Source: Salipiger sp. CCB-MM3 (GTDB taxonomy: Bacteria > Pseudomonadota > Alphaproteobacteria > Rhodobacterales > Rhodobacteraceae). Taken from it: DNA of 64,000 bases. Numbering within the stretch: position 1 is the first letter of the stretch; each line of letters begins with the position of its first letter. Of the stretch, positions 1 to 8,273 are shown in pieces. The DNA lies in contig NZ_CP014595.1 in the NCBI RefSeq assembly GCF_001687105.1, positions 1,759,001 to 1,823,000 on the forward strand, in the 5' to 3' direction. Both the position numbers and the translations under genes were made by a program. Under the pieces are notes generated by a model. The model ran no database searches and was not told where the DNA came from. It saw nothing but the letters and a program-made list of their open reading frames with translations.

Positions 1-240
1 GCAGCAGGTCGCCGTGGCGTGCTGGGCGATGAACACCGGATGGCCGCGCATGGGCGTCTGCTTGCCGTCGTTGCGCGGCTCCGCCGGGGCCAGCCGGTCC
101 GCGATGAAATCGCGCGCATGCGAGAGGATCGTCTCGCGGCCCTTTGCGTCGGCATAGGCCCGTTCCTCGGGGCCAAGGCGAAAGCGGCTGCGGAACTTCG
201 ACCGGGCCAGCCGTTCGAACAGCTGATCCGGGGCGCTCAT
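1..240 (-). CDS. DUF4186 family protein (3' end outside window)
   Basis: Reading inward from an ATG at 240 gives an open frame to the window edge (about 80 codons), beginning MSAPDQLFERLARSKFRSRF and containing KQTPMRGHPVFIAQHATATC. I recognise this as the DUF4186 signature; the usual protein is roughly 120-130 residues, so about a third is missing. No biochemical function is established. The ATG overlaps the stop codon of the upstream IMPACT-family gene by four bases (ATGA), so the two are probably translationally coupled and in one transcript with ada. The missing end prevents checking the downstream Cys/His residues expected in the family. Confidence 0.8.
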   Translation of the reverse strand, partial: MSAPDQLFERLARSKFRSRFRLGPEERAYADAKGRETILSHARDFIADRLAPAEPRNDGKQTPMRGHPVFIAQHATATCC

Positions 241-587
241 TCCATGCTCTCGATATAGGTGCGCACCGCATCCTGCACGTGGCGGAACCGATCGCCGCCC
301 AGATGCTTGCCGCCGTACCAGCGGGTCACCACGATGATGTGGCCCTTCAGCCCCTCACGCTCGAGCATGCGCAGGATCACCATGCCCGCGCCGCTCTCGC
401 CATCATCGTTCTTGATCGGCGCGTCCTCGGTCAGCAGACCCCATGTGTTATGCGTGGCCTTGGCGAACTTCTTGTTGCGCTTCAACTCTTTGAGGAAGGC
501 CTTGGCCTCCTCCTCCGAGGCGCAGGGCCCGCCCGAGACGGCATATTTGGAGCCGCGGTCGCTGATGATGTTCTCGAGAGTGCGCAT
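237..587 (-). CDS. IMPACT/YigZ (UPF0029) family protein
   Basis: This 116-residue protein matches the N-terminal domain of YigZ/IMPACT proteins: KKFAKATHN near residue 40, the DDGESGAG segment near 60-68 and the IIVVTRWYGGKHLGG stretch near 84-98. E. coli YigZ is about 200 residues, so this is a single-domain form lacking the C-terminal EF-G-like domain. Eukaryotic IMPACT modulates Gcn2; the bacterial role is unsettled. The gene lies 39 nt downstream of ada on the same strand and overlaps the DUF4186 start. The ATG at 587 is the first good start in frame. Confidence 0.82.
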   Translation of the reverse strand: MRTLENIISDRGSKYAVSGGPCASEEEAKAFLKELKRNKKFAKATHNTWGLLTEDAPIKNDDGESGAGMVILRMLEREGLKGHIIVVTRWYGGKHLGGDRFRHVQDAVRTYIESME

Positions 588-626
588 GGCGAAGAGGTAT
601 TGCGCGCCGCGGCAGGGCGCAAGACC

Positions 627-1682
627 TCAGCCGCCGAGGTAGCCGCGCTCGATCTCCAGCAGCCGTTGCTTGCGCCAAAGCCCGCCTCCATAGCCGGTGA
701 GCGAGCCGTCGGCCCCGATCACCCGGTGGCAGGGGATCACCAGCGCGATCTGGTTGGCACCATTGGCCTGCGCCACCGCCCGCGTGGCCGTGGGCCGCCC
801 CAGCGCCTGCGCCAGCGCGCCGTAGCTGCGTGTCTCGCCCGCCGGGATCTCGCGCAGGGCGCGCCAGACCGATTTGGTGAACTCCGAGCCATGCAGCGCC
901 AGCGGTGTGTCGAACTGCGCGCTCTCCCCGGCGAAGAACCGCGCCAGCTCATCGCGGATCTGCTCCGATGGCGCGAACTGCCCCACGCCGATCTCGCCGC
1001 CCGCGCCCTTGCGCAGCTTTTCCAGCTCGCGCGGCAGCGCCTTGCGGTCCATGAATTCGAGCAGGTGCAGATGGCTCTTGGAGCAGACCGAGACCATGTC
1101 GCCCAGCGGTGTCTCGATCCAATCGGCGCGCAGCATGGCATCCGGCCTCAAGGCGCCCGGCGCCACCCCAAGCGCCTTGGCAAAGCCCGCGCGGAAGGCC
1201 GAGGCGCTCTCGAACCCGGCATCCAGCTGCGCCTCGATCACCGGCGCGCCCGAGGCCAGCGCGGTGAACCCCTCGCGCAGCCGCCGCTGCCGGGCCATTT
1301 CGAGGAAGGTCATGCCGAACTGCCGCTTGAAGGCGCGGCGCACGGTCGAGGGATCAAGCCCCATGGCCACCAGATCCGGCTCGGACCAGCGGAAGGCGGG
1401 GCGCGCGTCCAGCGCTTGCAGCAGCTTGGCAATAACCGGATCACCCTTGGCCATGGGCGCCAGCGGATGGCAGCGCTTGCAGGGGCGGAAGCCCGCGGTG
1501 ATGCATTCGCCCACGGTCTCGAAAAAGCTGCAGTTCTCGCGCAGCGGTTTTCGGGCCGGGCAGGTCAGGCGGCAGAAGATGCCGGTCGAGGCGACGCCGA
1601 CGTAGGCCCGCCCGTCAAACGACGGGTCCCGGTCGAGCAGCGCCTGATAGAGCGTGTCGGGATCTGGAAGAGCAAACAGCAT
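627..1682 (-). CDS. ada: Ada: DNA-repair methyltransferase and transcriptional activator
   Basis: A 351-residue three-part Ada protein. The N-terminal zinc domain carries the four cysteines C37, C41, C68 and C71 (FCRLTCPARKP and PCKRCH), where methylphosphotriesters are repaired and the protein becomes an activator. An AraC-type helix-turn-helix region follows (about 85-180). The C-terminal O6-methylguanine methyltransferase has the active-site PCHRVIG motif near 315. In the family, self-methylation switches on the adaptive response, commonly including ada itself. It is the first gene of a likely ada-IMPACT-DUF4186 transcript and is divergent from the rhodanese gene. Confidence 0.95.
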   Translation of the reverse strand: MLFALPDPDTLYQALLDRDPSFDGRAYVGVASTGIFCRLTCPARKPLRENCSFFETVGECITAGFRPCKRCHPLAPMAKGDPVIAKLLQALDARPAFRWSEPDLVAMGLDPSTVRRAFKRQFGMTFLEMARQRRLREGFTALASGAPVIEAQLDAGFESASAFRAGFAKALGVAPGALRPDAMLRADWIETPLGDMVSVCSKSHLHLLEFMDRKALPRELEKLRKGAGGEIGVGQFAPSEQIRDELARFFAGESAQFDTPLALHGSEFTKSVWRALREIPAGETRSYGALAQALGRPTATRAVAQANGANQIALVIPCHRVIGADGSLTGYGGGLWRKQRLLEIERGYLGG

Positions 1683-1828
1683 GGCGCGACTCTACCTGAT
1701 CCCTGCGCGGCGCGCCGCCGGAAATCGGGCGTCTATTACGGCGCTCGCGCCGCCCCCCTTGTCATTGGCGTGGGCAAGACCAATTGTCAGGACAGGTTCA
1801 GAAATCGCGATATGAAAGGAGTCCCGTC

Positions 1829-2203
1829 ATGAAGACCGAAGAAGTGGGCAGCGCCCTGCTCGAAACATGGTCGGTGGACGAGGTGGCCGAGGCCTTCGAC
1901 AAGGGCGAGATCGTGCTGATCGACGTGCGCACGCCGCAGGAATATATGTTCGAGCACATCGAAGGCGCGCTCTTGATGCCCATGGCCTTCTTCCGCGCCG
2001 ACAAGCTGCCGGGCCAGAGCGACAAGCGCATCGTCTTCCACTGCGGCTCGGGTGTGCGGTCCGAGAAAGTGGCGCGCGCCGCCATCGCCGCGGGCTTCTC
2101 GCGCGTGGCGCATATGGAGGGCGGCTTCGGCGGCTGGAAGGGCGCTAAACAGCCCTACATCGGCACCAATATGGCCACTGGGGCGCCGACGCCGATCAGC
2201 TGA
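1829..2203 (+). CDS. Rhodanese-like single-domain protein
   Basis: A 124-residue single rhodanese domain. LIDVRTPQEY (about 31-40) is the CH2A-type motif, HIEGALLMP follows, and the active-site loop HCGSGVRS supplies the catalytic cysteine that carries persulfide sulfur. Such proteins transfer sulfane sulfur to cyanide or other acceptors; the physiological partner cannot be read here. The start at 1829 is chosen because an AAAGGAG ribosome-binding site lies at 1815-1821; a longer frame from 1784 has no such site. It is divergent from ada and is followed by an intergenic repeat facing the GntR gene. Confidence 0.9.
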   Translation: MKTEEVGSALLETWSVDEVAEAFDKGEIVLIDVRTPQEYMFEHIEGALLMPMAFFRADKLPGQSDKRIVFHCGSGVRSEKVARAAIAAGFSRVAHMEGGFGGWKGAKQPYIGTNMATGAPTPIS

Positions 2204-2204
2204 T

Positions 2205-2268
2205 CTTCTTCTCTTTGAAAATACGCCGGGGGGTGAGCCCGGCACGGGCGAGGGGGGCAGCGCCCCCC
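2205..2268 (-). repeat. Dispersed hairpin-tail repeat, copy A (subfamily 2)
   Basis: Read on the minus strand: a GGGGGG-CGCTG-CCCCCC hairpin (2252-2268), a short GC-rich middle part, then CCCCGGCGTATTTTC and AAAGAGAAGAAG. Copy B at 19994-20042 has the same hairpin loop and nearly the same tail. Copy A sits between two convergent genes and could also terminate transcription, but its lack of coding and its recurrence mark it as a repeat family. Function unknown. Confidence 0.7.
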
Positions 2269-2279
2269 TGTGTCCCCAC

Positions 2280-3050
2280 TCAACCTCGGCTGGTCACCCG
2301 GTCATAGCGCTGCCGCGCCACATCCTCGTCGCGTGTCGCCTTGCGATCGGCGGCCAGCGCCGCCTCCACATACCCCAGATGCGCCTGCACCGCCGCGCGG
2401 GCCGCCGTGGCATCGCGCGCCTGCAGCGCCGCGTTGATCGCCCGGTGCTGCTCCAGCAGCGCCTCGCGCGTGGTGCGTTGCTTGAACATGATCGAGCGGT
2501 TGTAGAACACGCCCTCACGCAGCAGCTGATACATCGAGCGCATCATATGCAGCATGATGACATTGTGGCTGGCTTCGATGATCGCGAGGTGGAAATCCGC
2601 ATCGAGCCGCGCTTCCTCGGAGGGGTTGCGCTTCTGATGCGCCGCTTCCATGCGGGTGAAAAGCGCGTCGATCACCTTCAGGTCCGATGGCGTGCCGTGC
2701 AGCGCCGCGCGCTCGGCCGCCAGCCCCTCCATGTCGCGCCGGAAGCTGAGATAGTCAAAGACCGCCTCGTCGTGCTTTTCGAAAAGCTGGATCAGCGCGT
2801 CCGAGAAAGCCGACCCCAGCACTTCGGTGACGAAAATGCCCGCACCGGCGCGAGTCTCCAGCAGGCCGCGGCCCTGCAGGTCGGCCACCGCCTCGCGCAG
2901 AGAGGGGCGCGACACGCCGAGCCGTTCCGACAGTTCGCGCTCGGCAGGCAGGCGCTCGCCTGGGCGCAGGATGCCGCGCAGGATCAGCTCTTCGATCTGG
3001 CGCACCACGGCGCTGGACAGTTTCTCGGACTGGACGGGGCGAAAGGGCAT
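2280..3050 (-). CDS. GntR family regulator, FadR subfamily with FCD domain
   Basis: A 256-residue regulator. Residues about 8-75 form the GntR winged helix-turn-helix (PAERELSERLGVSRPSLREA). The C-terminal all-helical FCD domain retains the metal-binding Asp/His pattern in DADFHLAIIEASH, EQHRAINAAL and AHLGYVEAAL. FCD members sense small organic acids; PdhR, LldR and GlcC are relatives, and the ligand here is unknown. No metabolic gene is adjacent to suggest a target. A 19-bp near-palindrome lies 26-44 nt upstream of the start, which suggests autoregulation. Confidence 0.9.
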   Translation of the reverse strand: MPFRPVQSEKLSSAVVRQIEELILRGILRPGERLPAERELSERLGVSRPSLREAVADLQGRGLLETRAGAGIFVTEVLGSAFSDALIQLFEKHDEAVFDYLSFRRDMEGLAAERAALHGTPSDLKVIDALFTRMEAAHQKRNPSEEARLDADFHLAIIEASHNVIMLHMMRSMYQLLREGVFYNRSIMFKQRTTREALLEQHRAINAALQARDATAARAAVQAHLGYVEAALAADRKATRDEDVARQRYDRVTSRG

Positions 3051-3075
3051 CGGAAGGGTCCTGAGAGGCGGGAAT

Positions 3076-3094
3076 TGGTCAGATCATATGACCA
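3076..3094. promoter_or_regulatory. Probable operator of the GntR/FCD regulator
   Basis: TGGTCAGATCATATGACCA is a 19-bp inverted repeat with perfect six-base arms (TGGTCA/TGACCA) and a nearly symmetric core. TGGT...ACCA arms are typical of FadR-subfamily operators. It lies in the gap between moaE and the regulator gene, 26 nt upstream of the regulator ATG, a position suited to repression of its own promoter. Binding is inferred. Confidence 0.55.
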
Positions 3095-3147
3095 CTCACG
3101 CCATCTCTCAAGCGCGACGGAAGGATAGCCTCGCCTTAGCGGGGCGC

Positions 3148-3594
3148 CTACCAGCGCGAAAGCGCGTCCTCGTCCTCATCCTTGGCGGCGACCCATGAGG
3201 TGCCCTCCGCGCCGCTTTCCTTCTTCCAGAAGGGCGCGCGGGATTTGAGATAGTCCATCAGATACTCAGCGGCCTCGAAAGCATGGCCGCGGTGCTTCGA
3301 GGCGGTGGCGACCATCATGATGCGCTCGCCCGGACCCATGCGGCCATAGCGGTGGATCACCAGTACTTCGCCAAGATCCCAGCGCGCCTCCGCCTCGGCG
3401 GCGATTTTCTCCAGCGCTTTTTGGGTCATGCCCGGATAATGCTCGATCTCCATGGTCTCGAGCGTGCCCGACACGTCGCGCACCACGCCGGTGAAGGTCA
3501 CCACGGCGCCCATGTCGGTGCGGCCCGCGGCGAAGCCCTCAGCCTCGGCCCCGAAATCAAAGGGCTCTTCCTGCACGGAAACGCGGATCGCCAT
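3148..3594 (-). CDS. moaE: Molybdopterin synthase large subunit MoaE
   Basis: A 148-residue MoaE. The family hallmark ASKHRGHAFEAAEYLMDYLK and the following SRAPFWKKE segment hold the conserved catalytic lysines. With MoaD it converts cyclic pyranopterin monophosphate to molybdopterin in the cytoplasm by two sulfur transfers. moaD ends 4 nt upstream and pgsA overlaps moaD, so pgsA-moaD-moaE is one transcription unit. The C-terminus is slightly extended by an acidic DEDEDALSRW tail. The GntR gene further downstream is probably separate because of its own operator region. Confidence 0.95.
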   Translation of the reverse strand: MAIRVSVQEEPFDFGAEAEGFAAGRTDMGAVVTFTGVVRDVSGTLETMEIEHYPGMTQKALEKIAAEAEARWDLGEVLVIHRYGRMGPGERIMMVATASKHRGHAFEAAEYLMDYLKSRAPFWKKESGAEGTSWVAAKDEDEDALSRW

Positions 3595-3598
3595 GGGC

Positions 3599-3844
3599 TC
3601 AGCCCCCGGTCATCGGCGGAAAGAAGGCCACCTCGCGCACGCCCGCAAGCGGGGCGTCGAATTCCGACAGTTCCTGATCCAGCGCCACGCGCAGCGCCGA
3701 AAGGTCGGAAAAGGCCATGGCGTAGCGCTCTTCGCGCCCGCGCAGTTCCTCGATCAACTCGTTGACTGTGGCGGCTTCGGTTTCGATCCGCTCTTTCGGC
3801 AGGCCGATGCGCTCGCGCACCCATGCGAAATACAGAAGGTCCAT
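3599..3844 (-). CDS. moaD: Molybdopterin synthase sulfur carrier subunit MoaD
   Basis: An 81-residue ubiquitin-fold protein ending in FFPPMTGG; the C-terminal Gly-Gly is thiocarboxylated by MoeB and donates sulfur in molybdopterin synthesis. The length is normal for MoaD. Its ATG shares one base with the stop codon of pgsA (TGATG), and moaE starts 4 nt after its own stop, so production of the two subunits is probably coupled. Confidence 0.95.
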   Translation of the reverse strand: MDLLYFAWVRERIGLPKERIETEAATVNELIEELRGREERYAMAFSDLSALRVALDQELSEFDAPLAGVREVAFFPPMTGG

Positions 3845-4509
3845 CAGCGGTCATCCTTCAGATGCGGCAGGGCCTTGGTGAAATAGTCCCAGCCGGTGAT
3901 CATCGTCAGCGAGGCGGCGATCCACAACAGCGTGAGGCCAAGGTGGCCGGACCAGATCATCCCGGTCTCCTGCCAGCGCAGCCCATGCGGATCGGCGCCG
4001 CCAGCATCCAGCGCGCGGGTCACCACGCGATCGTCCAGCGCCTCGATGCTGAGAGCAAGGTAATGCTCGAACACGCCCTGCGCAAAGAGGGTGGCGATGG
4101 CGATCATCTGGAAGGTGGTTTTCCACTTGGCCAGCTTGGTCACCTTCAGCGTGCCCGCCACATCGCCGAGATATTCGCGCAGCCCCGAGACAAAGACCTC
4201 GCGGAAGAGGATCATTGTCGCGGGCAGCACCAGCCACGGCGACATCGACGAATAGCCGACGATCACCATCAGCGCGATCACCACCATCGCCTTGTCAGCG
4301 ATGGGATCGAGCATGGCGCCGATCTTGCTTTCCTGCCCCCAGAGCCGGGCGAGATAGCCGTCGAACCAATCGGTGATCGCGGCGCCGACAAACAGCAGCA
4401 GCGCAAACCAATCGGCCAGCGGTCGCGAAAAATAAAGAAACATCACCGCCACGCCGGGAGCGGCGAGCAGGCGAAGGGCGGTGAGGATATTTGGCAGGTT
4501 CCAGCGCAT
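3844..4509 (-). CDS. pgsA: CDP-diacylglycerol-glycerol-3-phosphate 3-phosphatidyltransferase
   Basis: A 221-residue multi-pass membrane enzyme making phosphatidylglycerol phosphate from CDP-diacylglycerol and glycerol-3-phosphate. The complete CDP-alcohol phosphotransferase motif DxxDGxxARx8Gx3Dx3D is visible (DWFDGYLAR followed by GAMLDPIADK). The start MRWNLPNILTALRL at 4509 is the family N-terminus; the frame stays open further upstream only because it runs through the non-coding frame of recO. It leads the pgsA-moaD-moaE unit and lies 41 nt after recO. Confidence 0.95.
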   Translation of the reverse strand: MRWNLPNILTALRLLAAPGVAVMFLYFSRPLADWFALLLFVGAAITDWFDGYLARLWGQESKIGAMLDPIADKAMVVIALMVIVGYSSMSPWLVLPATMILFREVFVSGLREYLGDVAGTLKVTKLAKWKTTFQMIAIATLFAQGVFEHYLALSIEALDDRVVTRALDAGGADPHGLRWQETGMIWSGHLGLTLLWIAASLTMITGWDYFTKALPHLKDDR

Positions 4510-4550
4510 GCGCCTTACGTAGCGCGGTTTATCGGGCGGGGAAAGACGCC

Positions 4551-5282
4551 TCACGCGTCGGTGCTGCGGCGAAATCGCTCGACATAGGCGGCGCGGGCCT
4601 GCGGCAGCGGACGGTCGCGCAATGTGGGGGCCATATGGCTTTCGAGAAAGAAGCCCGTGGTGCGCAGCGCTTCGAGGACCTCGCCGTCGCCGCCGGGGCC
4701 TTCGCCTTTGAGAATGTCGGGCAGGGGCAGCAGCCGGTCGGCCCATTTGCCCGCAGCCTGACGTGAGACTGCGCGGCCGGTGCGGGGCGAGACGAAACAC
4801 AGCTCTTCATTGGTGCCGCGCACCGCGCAGGCCGACAGATCAAGGCCAAAACCCATCTCGTCGAGTAACGCCATTTCCCAACGCAGATAGGCTAGCGGCC
4901 AGAGATCGCGCTCGGGCAGCAGATCCAGAAGCTGCTCGGTGCGGGCATAGAGCTTGGGGTGCGCCTCGCGCTCGGGCAGCGAGAAGCTGAGCAGCGCGCA
5001 GACCGCGTTGAGCCCGGCCAGCGACAGGCGGTCCGACAGCGCATTGGCGGCGCGCGAGCGCTGCGGCTCGGCGGTGAAGGCGCCCATGTGATCCTCGAGC
5101 CGGGCCTTCCACGTCAGGTCAAGCTGGGCGCCGGGCTGCAGGCTGGGCGCGATCCGGCGCGAGGCTCCACCGCGCAGCACACCCAAGTGCCGCCCGTGAT
5201 TTGGCGTGAAGACCTCGAGGATGGCCGAGCTTTCGCCGTGCCTGCGCGAGGTCAGAAGGATGCCGGTGTCGCGCCATTCCAT
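4551..5282 (-). CDS. recO: DNA repair protein RecO
   Basis: A 243-residue RecO. The N-terminal OB-fold starts [20 protein letters not shown] and continues with [20 protein letters not shown], both typical of the family. The helical C-terminal region holds several cysteines. RecO works with RecR to load RecA on SSB-coated gaps in the RecFOR pathway. The ATG at 5282 fits the family N-terminus; earlier codons in the frame lack homology. In related genomes recO commonly follows rnc-era; here a plus-strand membrane gene separates them. Confidence 0.92.
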   Translation of the reverse strand: MEWRDTGILLTSRRHGESSAILEVFTPNHGRHLGVLRGGASRRIAPSLQPGAQLDLTWKARLEDHMGAFTAEPQRSRAANALSDRLSLAGLNAVCALLSFSLPEREAHPKLYARTEQLLDLLPERDLWPLAYLRWEMALLDEMGFGLDLSACAVRGTNEELCFVSPRTGRAVSRQAAGKWADRLLPLPDILKGEGPGGDGEVLEALRTTGFFLESHMAPTLRDRPLPQARAAYVERFRRSTDA

Positions 5283-5513
5283 GCGCGCACTGTCGGGCTT
5301 TGGCCCTGTGGGGGCAAGAGGGGGCACGGCATACCTCGGCGCGGTGCTGCGGGATGAGGGGGCTGTCACGAAAGCCTCGGATTTGTGCCCTAGGCTGCCA
5401 AGGGCCTCTGCGGTGTCCAACCTCCGCCGGTTTCACCTCGGTGTGACGCGCCTTCGCTTGATCTCGCAATAATCCCCGCTTTGCAGTAGCATGGACGACC
5501 CCGGAGACATGCC

Positions 5514-6155
5514 ATGACCCAGACACGCCGCCTGACTGCCCTGCTCATCGCCGTGCTCGCCTTCGGCGCGCTGTGGCTGCAGGTGCATGTGGGGCTGGAC
5601 CGCAGGCCAGACCGCGAGGTCTGGGAAGAGCTCTGGCGGCTGGGGCGCTATTTCACCATCCTCACGAACCTCATGGTCGCGGTGACTTTTGCCGCCATCG
5701 CTGGTGGCCACCGGCCAAGGCCGTGGTGGACCGCCGCCGTAACGCTGTGGATTCTCATCGTCGCCATCGTCTACCACGGGCTGCTGGCGCGCCCGCTCGA
5801 TGGCATCCGCTGGTGGTCGGACATGGCGGTGCACACCTTCGTGCCCACCGCGGTCGTGGTCTGGTGGCTGATGCTGGCGCGCAAGGACGGGCTGGCCCCG
5901 CGGCATGCGGTGTACTGGCTGCTCTGGCCGTTGCTCTATGTCAGCTACGCGCTGATCCGCGGCGAGTTCGACGGGCGGCACCCCTATTTCTTCATCGACC
6001 CGCATGAGGTCGGCTGGCCGGGGGTGGGGCTGTGGTGCGTCGCGCTGGGGCTGAGCTTCTGGCTCGGCGGGCTGGGGATGGTGGCGCTGGGGCGGTTTCT
6101 CAGCCGTCCATCTGATCGAGCAGATGGCGCCCCTGACGGTCCTCAAGCTCGATGA
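5514..6155 (+). CDS. Pr6Pr family membrane protein
   Basis: A 213-residue integral membrane protein with about six hydrophobic helices separated by short charged loops. The ILTNLMVAVTF stretch near 49-59 and the HPYFFIDPHEVGWPG loop near 159-173 are characteristic of the Pr6Pr (FAR-17a/AIG1-like) group. No catalytic activity is established. It is the only plus-strand gene inside a long minus-strand block and its 3' end overlaps the end of the DUF1491 gene by 56 nt, so transcripts from the two collide. This suggests later insertion. Confidence 0.8.
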   Translation: MTQTRRLTALLIAVLAFGALWLQVHVGLDRRPDREVWEELWRLGRYFTILTNLMVAVTFAAIAGGHRPRPWWTAAVTLWILIVAIVYHGLLARPLDGIRWWSDMAVHTFVPTAVVVWWLMLARKDGLAPRHAVYWLLWPLLYVSYALIRGEFDGRHPYFFIDPHEVGWPGVGLWCVALGLSFWLGGLGMVALGRFLSRPSDRADGAPDGPQAR

Positions 6156-6432
6156 CCCAGAGATCGGGGTCGAACTCGCGCTGTTTGCTCACGCGCGCAT
6201 CGACCTCATATTCCGGCCCTTCGGCCAGCACGGCCCAGCGGCGCGCGCCGGTCATCAGGTCCCATTCGCGGGAATAGGCCACCGCCAGCCCGTCGAGCGT
6301 GGCGAGCTTGACGATCACCGCGCCCGCGGTGTCATCGCCATGGGCGGTGACATAGGCGGGGATGTCCTGCAGCGACAAAAGCCGCAGGTAGCCCCCGACC
6401 CAGACATGCGTGGCGAGCCGAGGCTCAGGCAT
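6100..6432 (-). CDS. DUF1491 family protein
   Basis: A 110-residue protein recognised as DUF1491, an alphaproteobacterial family: the start MPEPRLATHVWVGGYLRLLS, the central GAVIVKLATLDG and the late DPDLWVIELEDRQGRHLLD segment all fit. Function unknown. Its start overlaps the end of era by eight nucleotides on the same strand, so the two are translationally coupled, implying a link to era expression. The 3' end overlaps the convergent Pr6Pr gene. Confidence 0.85.
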   Translation of the reverse strand: MPEPRLATHVWVGGYLRLLSLQDIPAYVTAHGDDTAGAVIVKLATLDGLAVAYSREWDLMTGARRWAVLAEGPEYEVDARVSKQREFDPDLWVIELEDRQGRHLLDQMDG

Positions 6433-7333
6433 TGCCGTCCTTGAAATCGAGGCCCATCTCGGAATAGCGCTCGGCGTCTTCGAGCCAGTTCTCGCGGACC
6501 TTCACCTGCAGGAAAAGGTGCACCTTGCGGCCGAGGAACTCTTCAAGCTCGGCGCGGGCAGCCTGCGACACGGCCTTGATCGTCTCGCCCTTCTTGCCCA
6601 GCACGATGCCCTTGTGGCCGTCGCGGGTGACATAGATCATCTGGTCGATGCGGGCGGAGCCATCCTTGCGCTCTTCCCAGTTCTCGGTCTCGACCGTCAG
6701 CTGGTACGGCAGTTCCTGATGCAGGCGCAGGGTGAGCTTCTCGCGGGTCATCTCGGCGGCGATCATGCGCATCGGCAGGTCGGCGATCTGATCCTCGGGA
6801 TAGAGCCACGGGCTCTCGGGCAGCTGTTCGGCCAGCCATTTGCGCAGCGTGTCGACCCCATGGCCGCGCTCGGCAGAGATCATGAAGGTCTCGGCGAATG
6901 TGTAGGCGTCGTTCATCTTCTGGGTCAGCGCCAGCAGATCCTCGGCCTTCACCCGGTCGATCTTGTTGATCGCCAGCGCCACCGTGCGCCCCTGCGGCAG
7001 GTCGCGCAGACCTTCGAGGATCGCCTTTACCCCGTCGGTCATGCCGCGGTGCGCCTCGATCAGCAGCACGATCACATCCGCATCCGACGCGCCGCCCCAT
7101 GCCGCCGCCACCATGGCGCGGTCGAGCCGACGGCGCGGTTTGAACAGGCCCGGCGTGTCGACGAACACAAGCTGGCTGTCACCTTCGAGGGCCACGCCGC
7201 GAATGCGAGCGCGGGTGGTCTGCACCTTGTGGGTGACGATCGAGACCTTGGCTCCCACCATGCGGTTGGTGAGGGTCGACTTGCCCGCGTTGGGCTCGCC
7301 GATCAGGGCGACAAATCCGGCGCGTGTGGTCAT
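6425..7333 (-). CDS. era: GTPase Era
   Basis: A 302-residue Era. The GTPase domain shows the P-loop GEPNAGKST (12-20), the switch II DTPGL and the specificity motif NKID; the C-terminal KH domain includes GKKGETIKAVSQAARAELE. Era binds the 3' end of 16S rRNA and supports maturation of the 30S subunit. It lies downstream of rnc, a very common pairing, although here a transporter gene is placed between them. Its 3' end overlaps the DUF1491 start. Confidence 0.97.
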   Translation of the reverse strand: MTTRAGFVALIGEPNAGKSTLTNRMVGAKVSIVTHKVQTTRARIRGVALEGDSQLVFVDTPGLFKPRRRLDRAMVAAAWGGASDADVIVLLIEAHRGMTDGVKAILEGLRDLPQGRTVALAINKIDRVKAEDLLALTQKMNDAYTFAETFMISAERGHGVDTLRKWLAEQLPESPWLYPEDQIADLPMRMIAAEMTREKLTLRLHQELPYQLTVETENWEERKDGSARIDQMIYVTRDGHKGIVLGKKGETIKAVSQAARAELEEFLGRKVHLFLQVKVRENWLEDAERYSEMGLDFKDGNA

Positions 7334-7346
7334 TGGGGCGTATCCG

Positions 7347-8273
7347 TTACTGACGATCAGAGGCCCTTACAGGCTTTTGCGGCGCGGGGCCAGAGCGGCC
7401 GCTGCGGATCAACGTATAGCATCCCGAGACGACAATCAGCAGTGCTCCTGCAAGCGTCCAGAGATCCGGGCGCTCGCCGAAGAGCAAATAGGCAAAGACC
7501 AGCGCCACCAGCAGCCGGGAATAGCGGAACGGCGCAACCACCGAGACCTCGCCGGTGCGCATCGCACGGGTCAGCGCGGTATAGGCGGTGACGCCCACCA
7601 CGCCGGTGGCCAGCAGACGCAAGATCTCGGAGGTTTGCGGCAGGCGCGGCGGGGCCGGATCGAAGGGCAGCAGCAGCAGCCCCGCGACGGTGACCACCGC
7701 AAAGCCCAGCACGCCCAGTTGCTTGGCCGAGACGGCGGGCGGCGCAGCACGGGTGTAAAGATCGCGCATGGCAAAGCCGAACATCGCCGCCAGCGAGAGC
7801 AGCGCGTCGAGGCGGAAAGCCTCGGGGGTGGGCCGCACGATCAGCAGAACGCCGATGAAGCCCACCGCCATGGCGGCCCAGCGGCGCGGGCCAACCGGCT
7901 CTTTGAGCAGCAGCGCGGCCCCGGCGGTGACCACCAGCGGCGCGGCCTGCAGGATCGAAGAGGTGACCGACAGCGGCGTAAAGGCCAGCGACAGCGCGAA
8001 GAAGAGCCGCCCCATGATCTCGAAGAAGGTGCGGATCATCAGCTGCGAGCGGAACATGGCCGGATGCAGCACTGCCTCGCCCGCGCGCATGGTCATGGCG
8101 ACGTAAAGGCTCATGCCGGTAAGGCCGAAGATCACCGTCGCCTCGCCCGGCGGCAGGCCGGGGGTCACGGATTTGAACAGCGCGTCCTCAACGGCGAAAA
8201 GCGTCATGGCCAGCACCATGAAGGCCGCTCCGGTGGCATTGCCGCTCAGCCGCGGGGCGGCGCTGTCAGCCAT
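7347..8273 (-). CDS. DMT superfamily (EamA) transporter
   Basis: A 308-residue membrane protein with about ten hydrophobic segments in two EamA repeats, as in drug/metabolite exporters. The first repeat starts [19 protein letters not shown]; the second includes [19 protein letters not shown]. The substrate cannot be predicted. The start at 8273 ([11 protein letters not shown]) overlaps the rnc stop by eight bases; a TTG at 8291 is an alternative. It is unusually placed between rnc and era, overlapping the first and 13 nt from the second. Confidence 0.85.
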   Translation of the reverse strand: MADSAAPRLSGNATGAAFMVLAMTLFAVEDALFKSVTPGLPPGEATVIFGLTGMSLYVAMTMRAGEAVLHPAMFRSQLMIRTFFEIMGRLFFALSLAFTPLSVTSSILQAAPLVVTAGAALLLKEPVGPRRWAAMAVGFIGVLLIVRPTPEAFRLDALLSLAAMFGFAMRDLYTRAAPPAVSAKQLGVLGFAVVTVAGLLLLPFDPAPPRLPQTSEILRLLATGVVGVTAYTALTRAMRTGEVSVVAPFRYSRLLVALVFAYLLFGERPDLWTLAGALLIVVSGCYTLIRSGRSGPAPQKPVRASDRQ

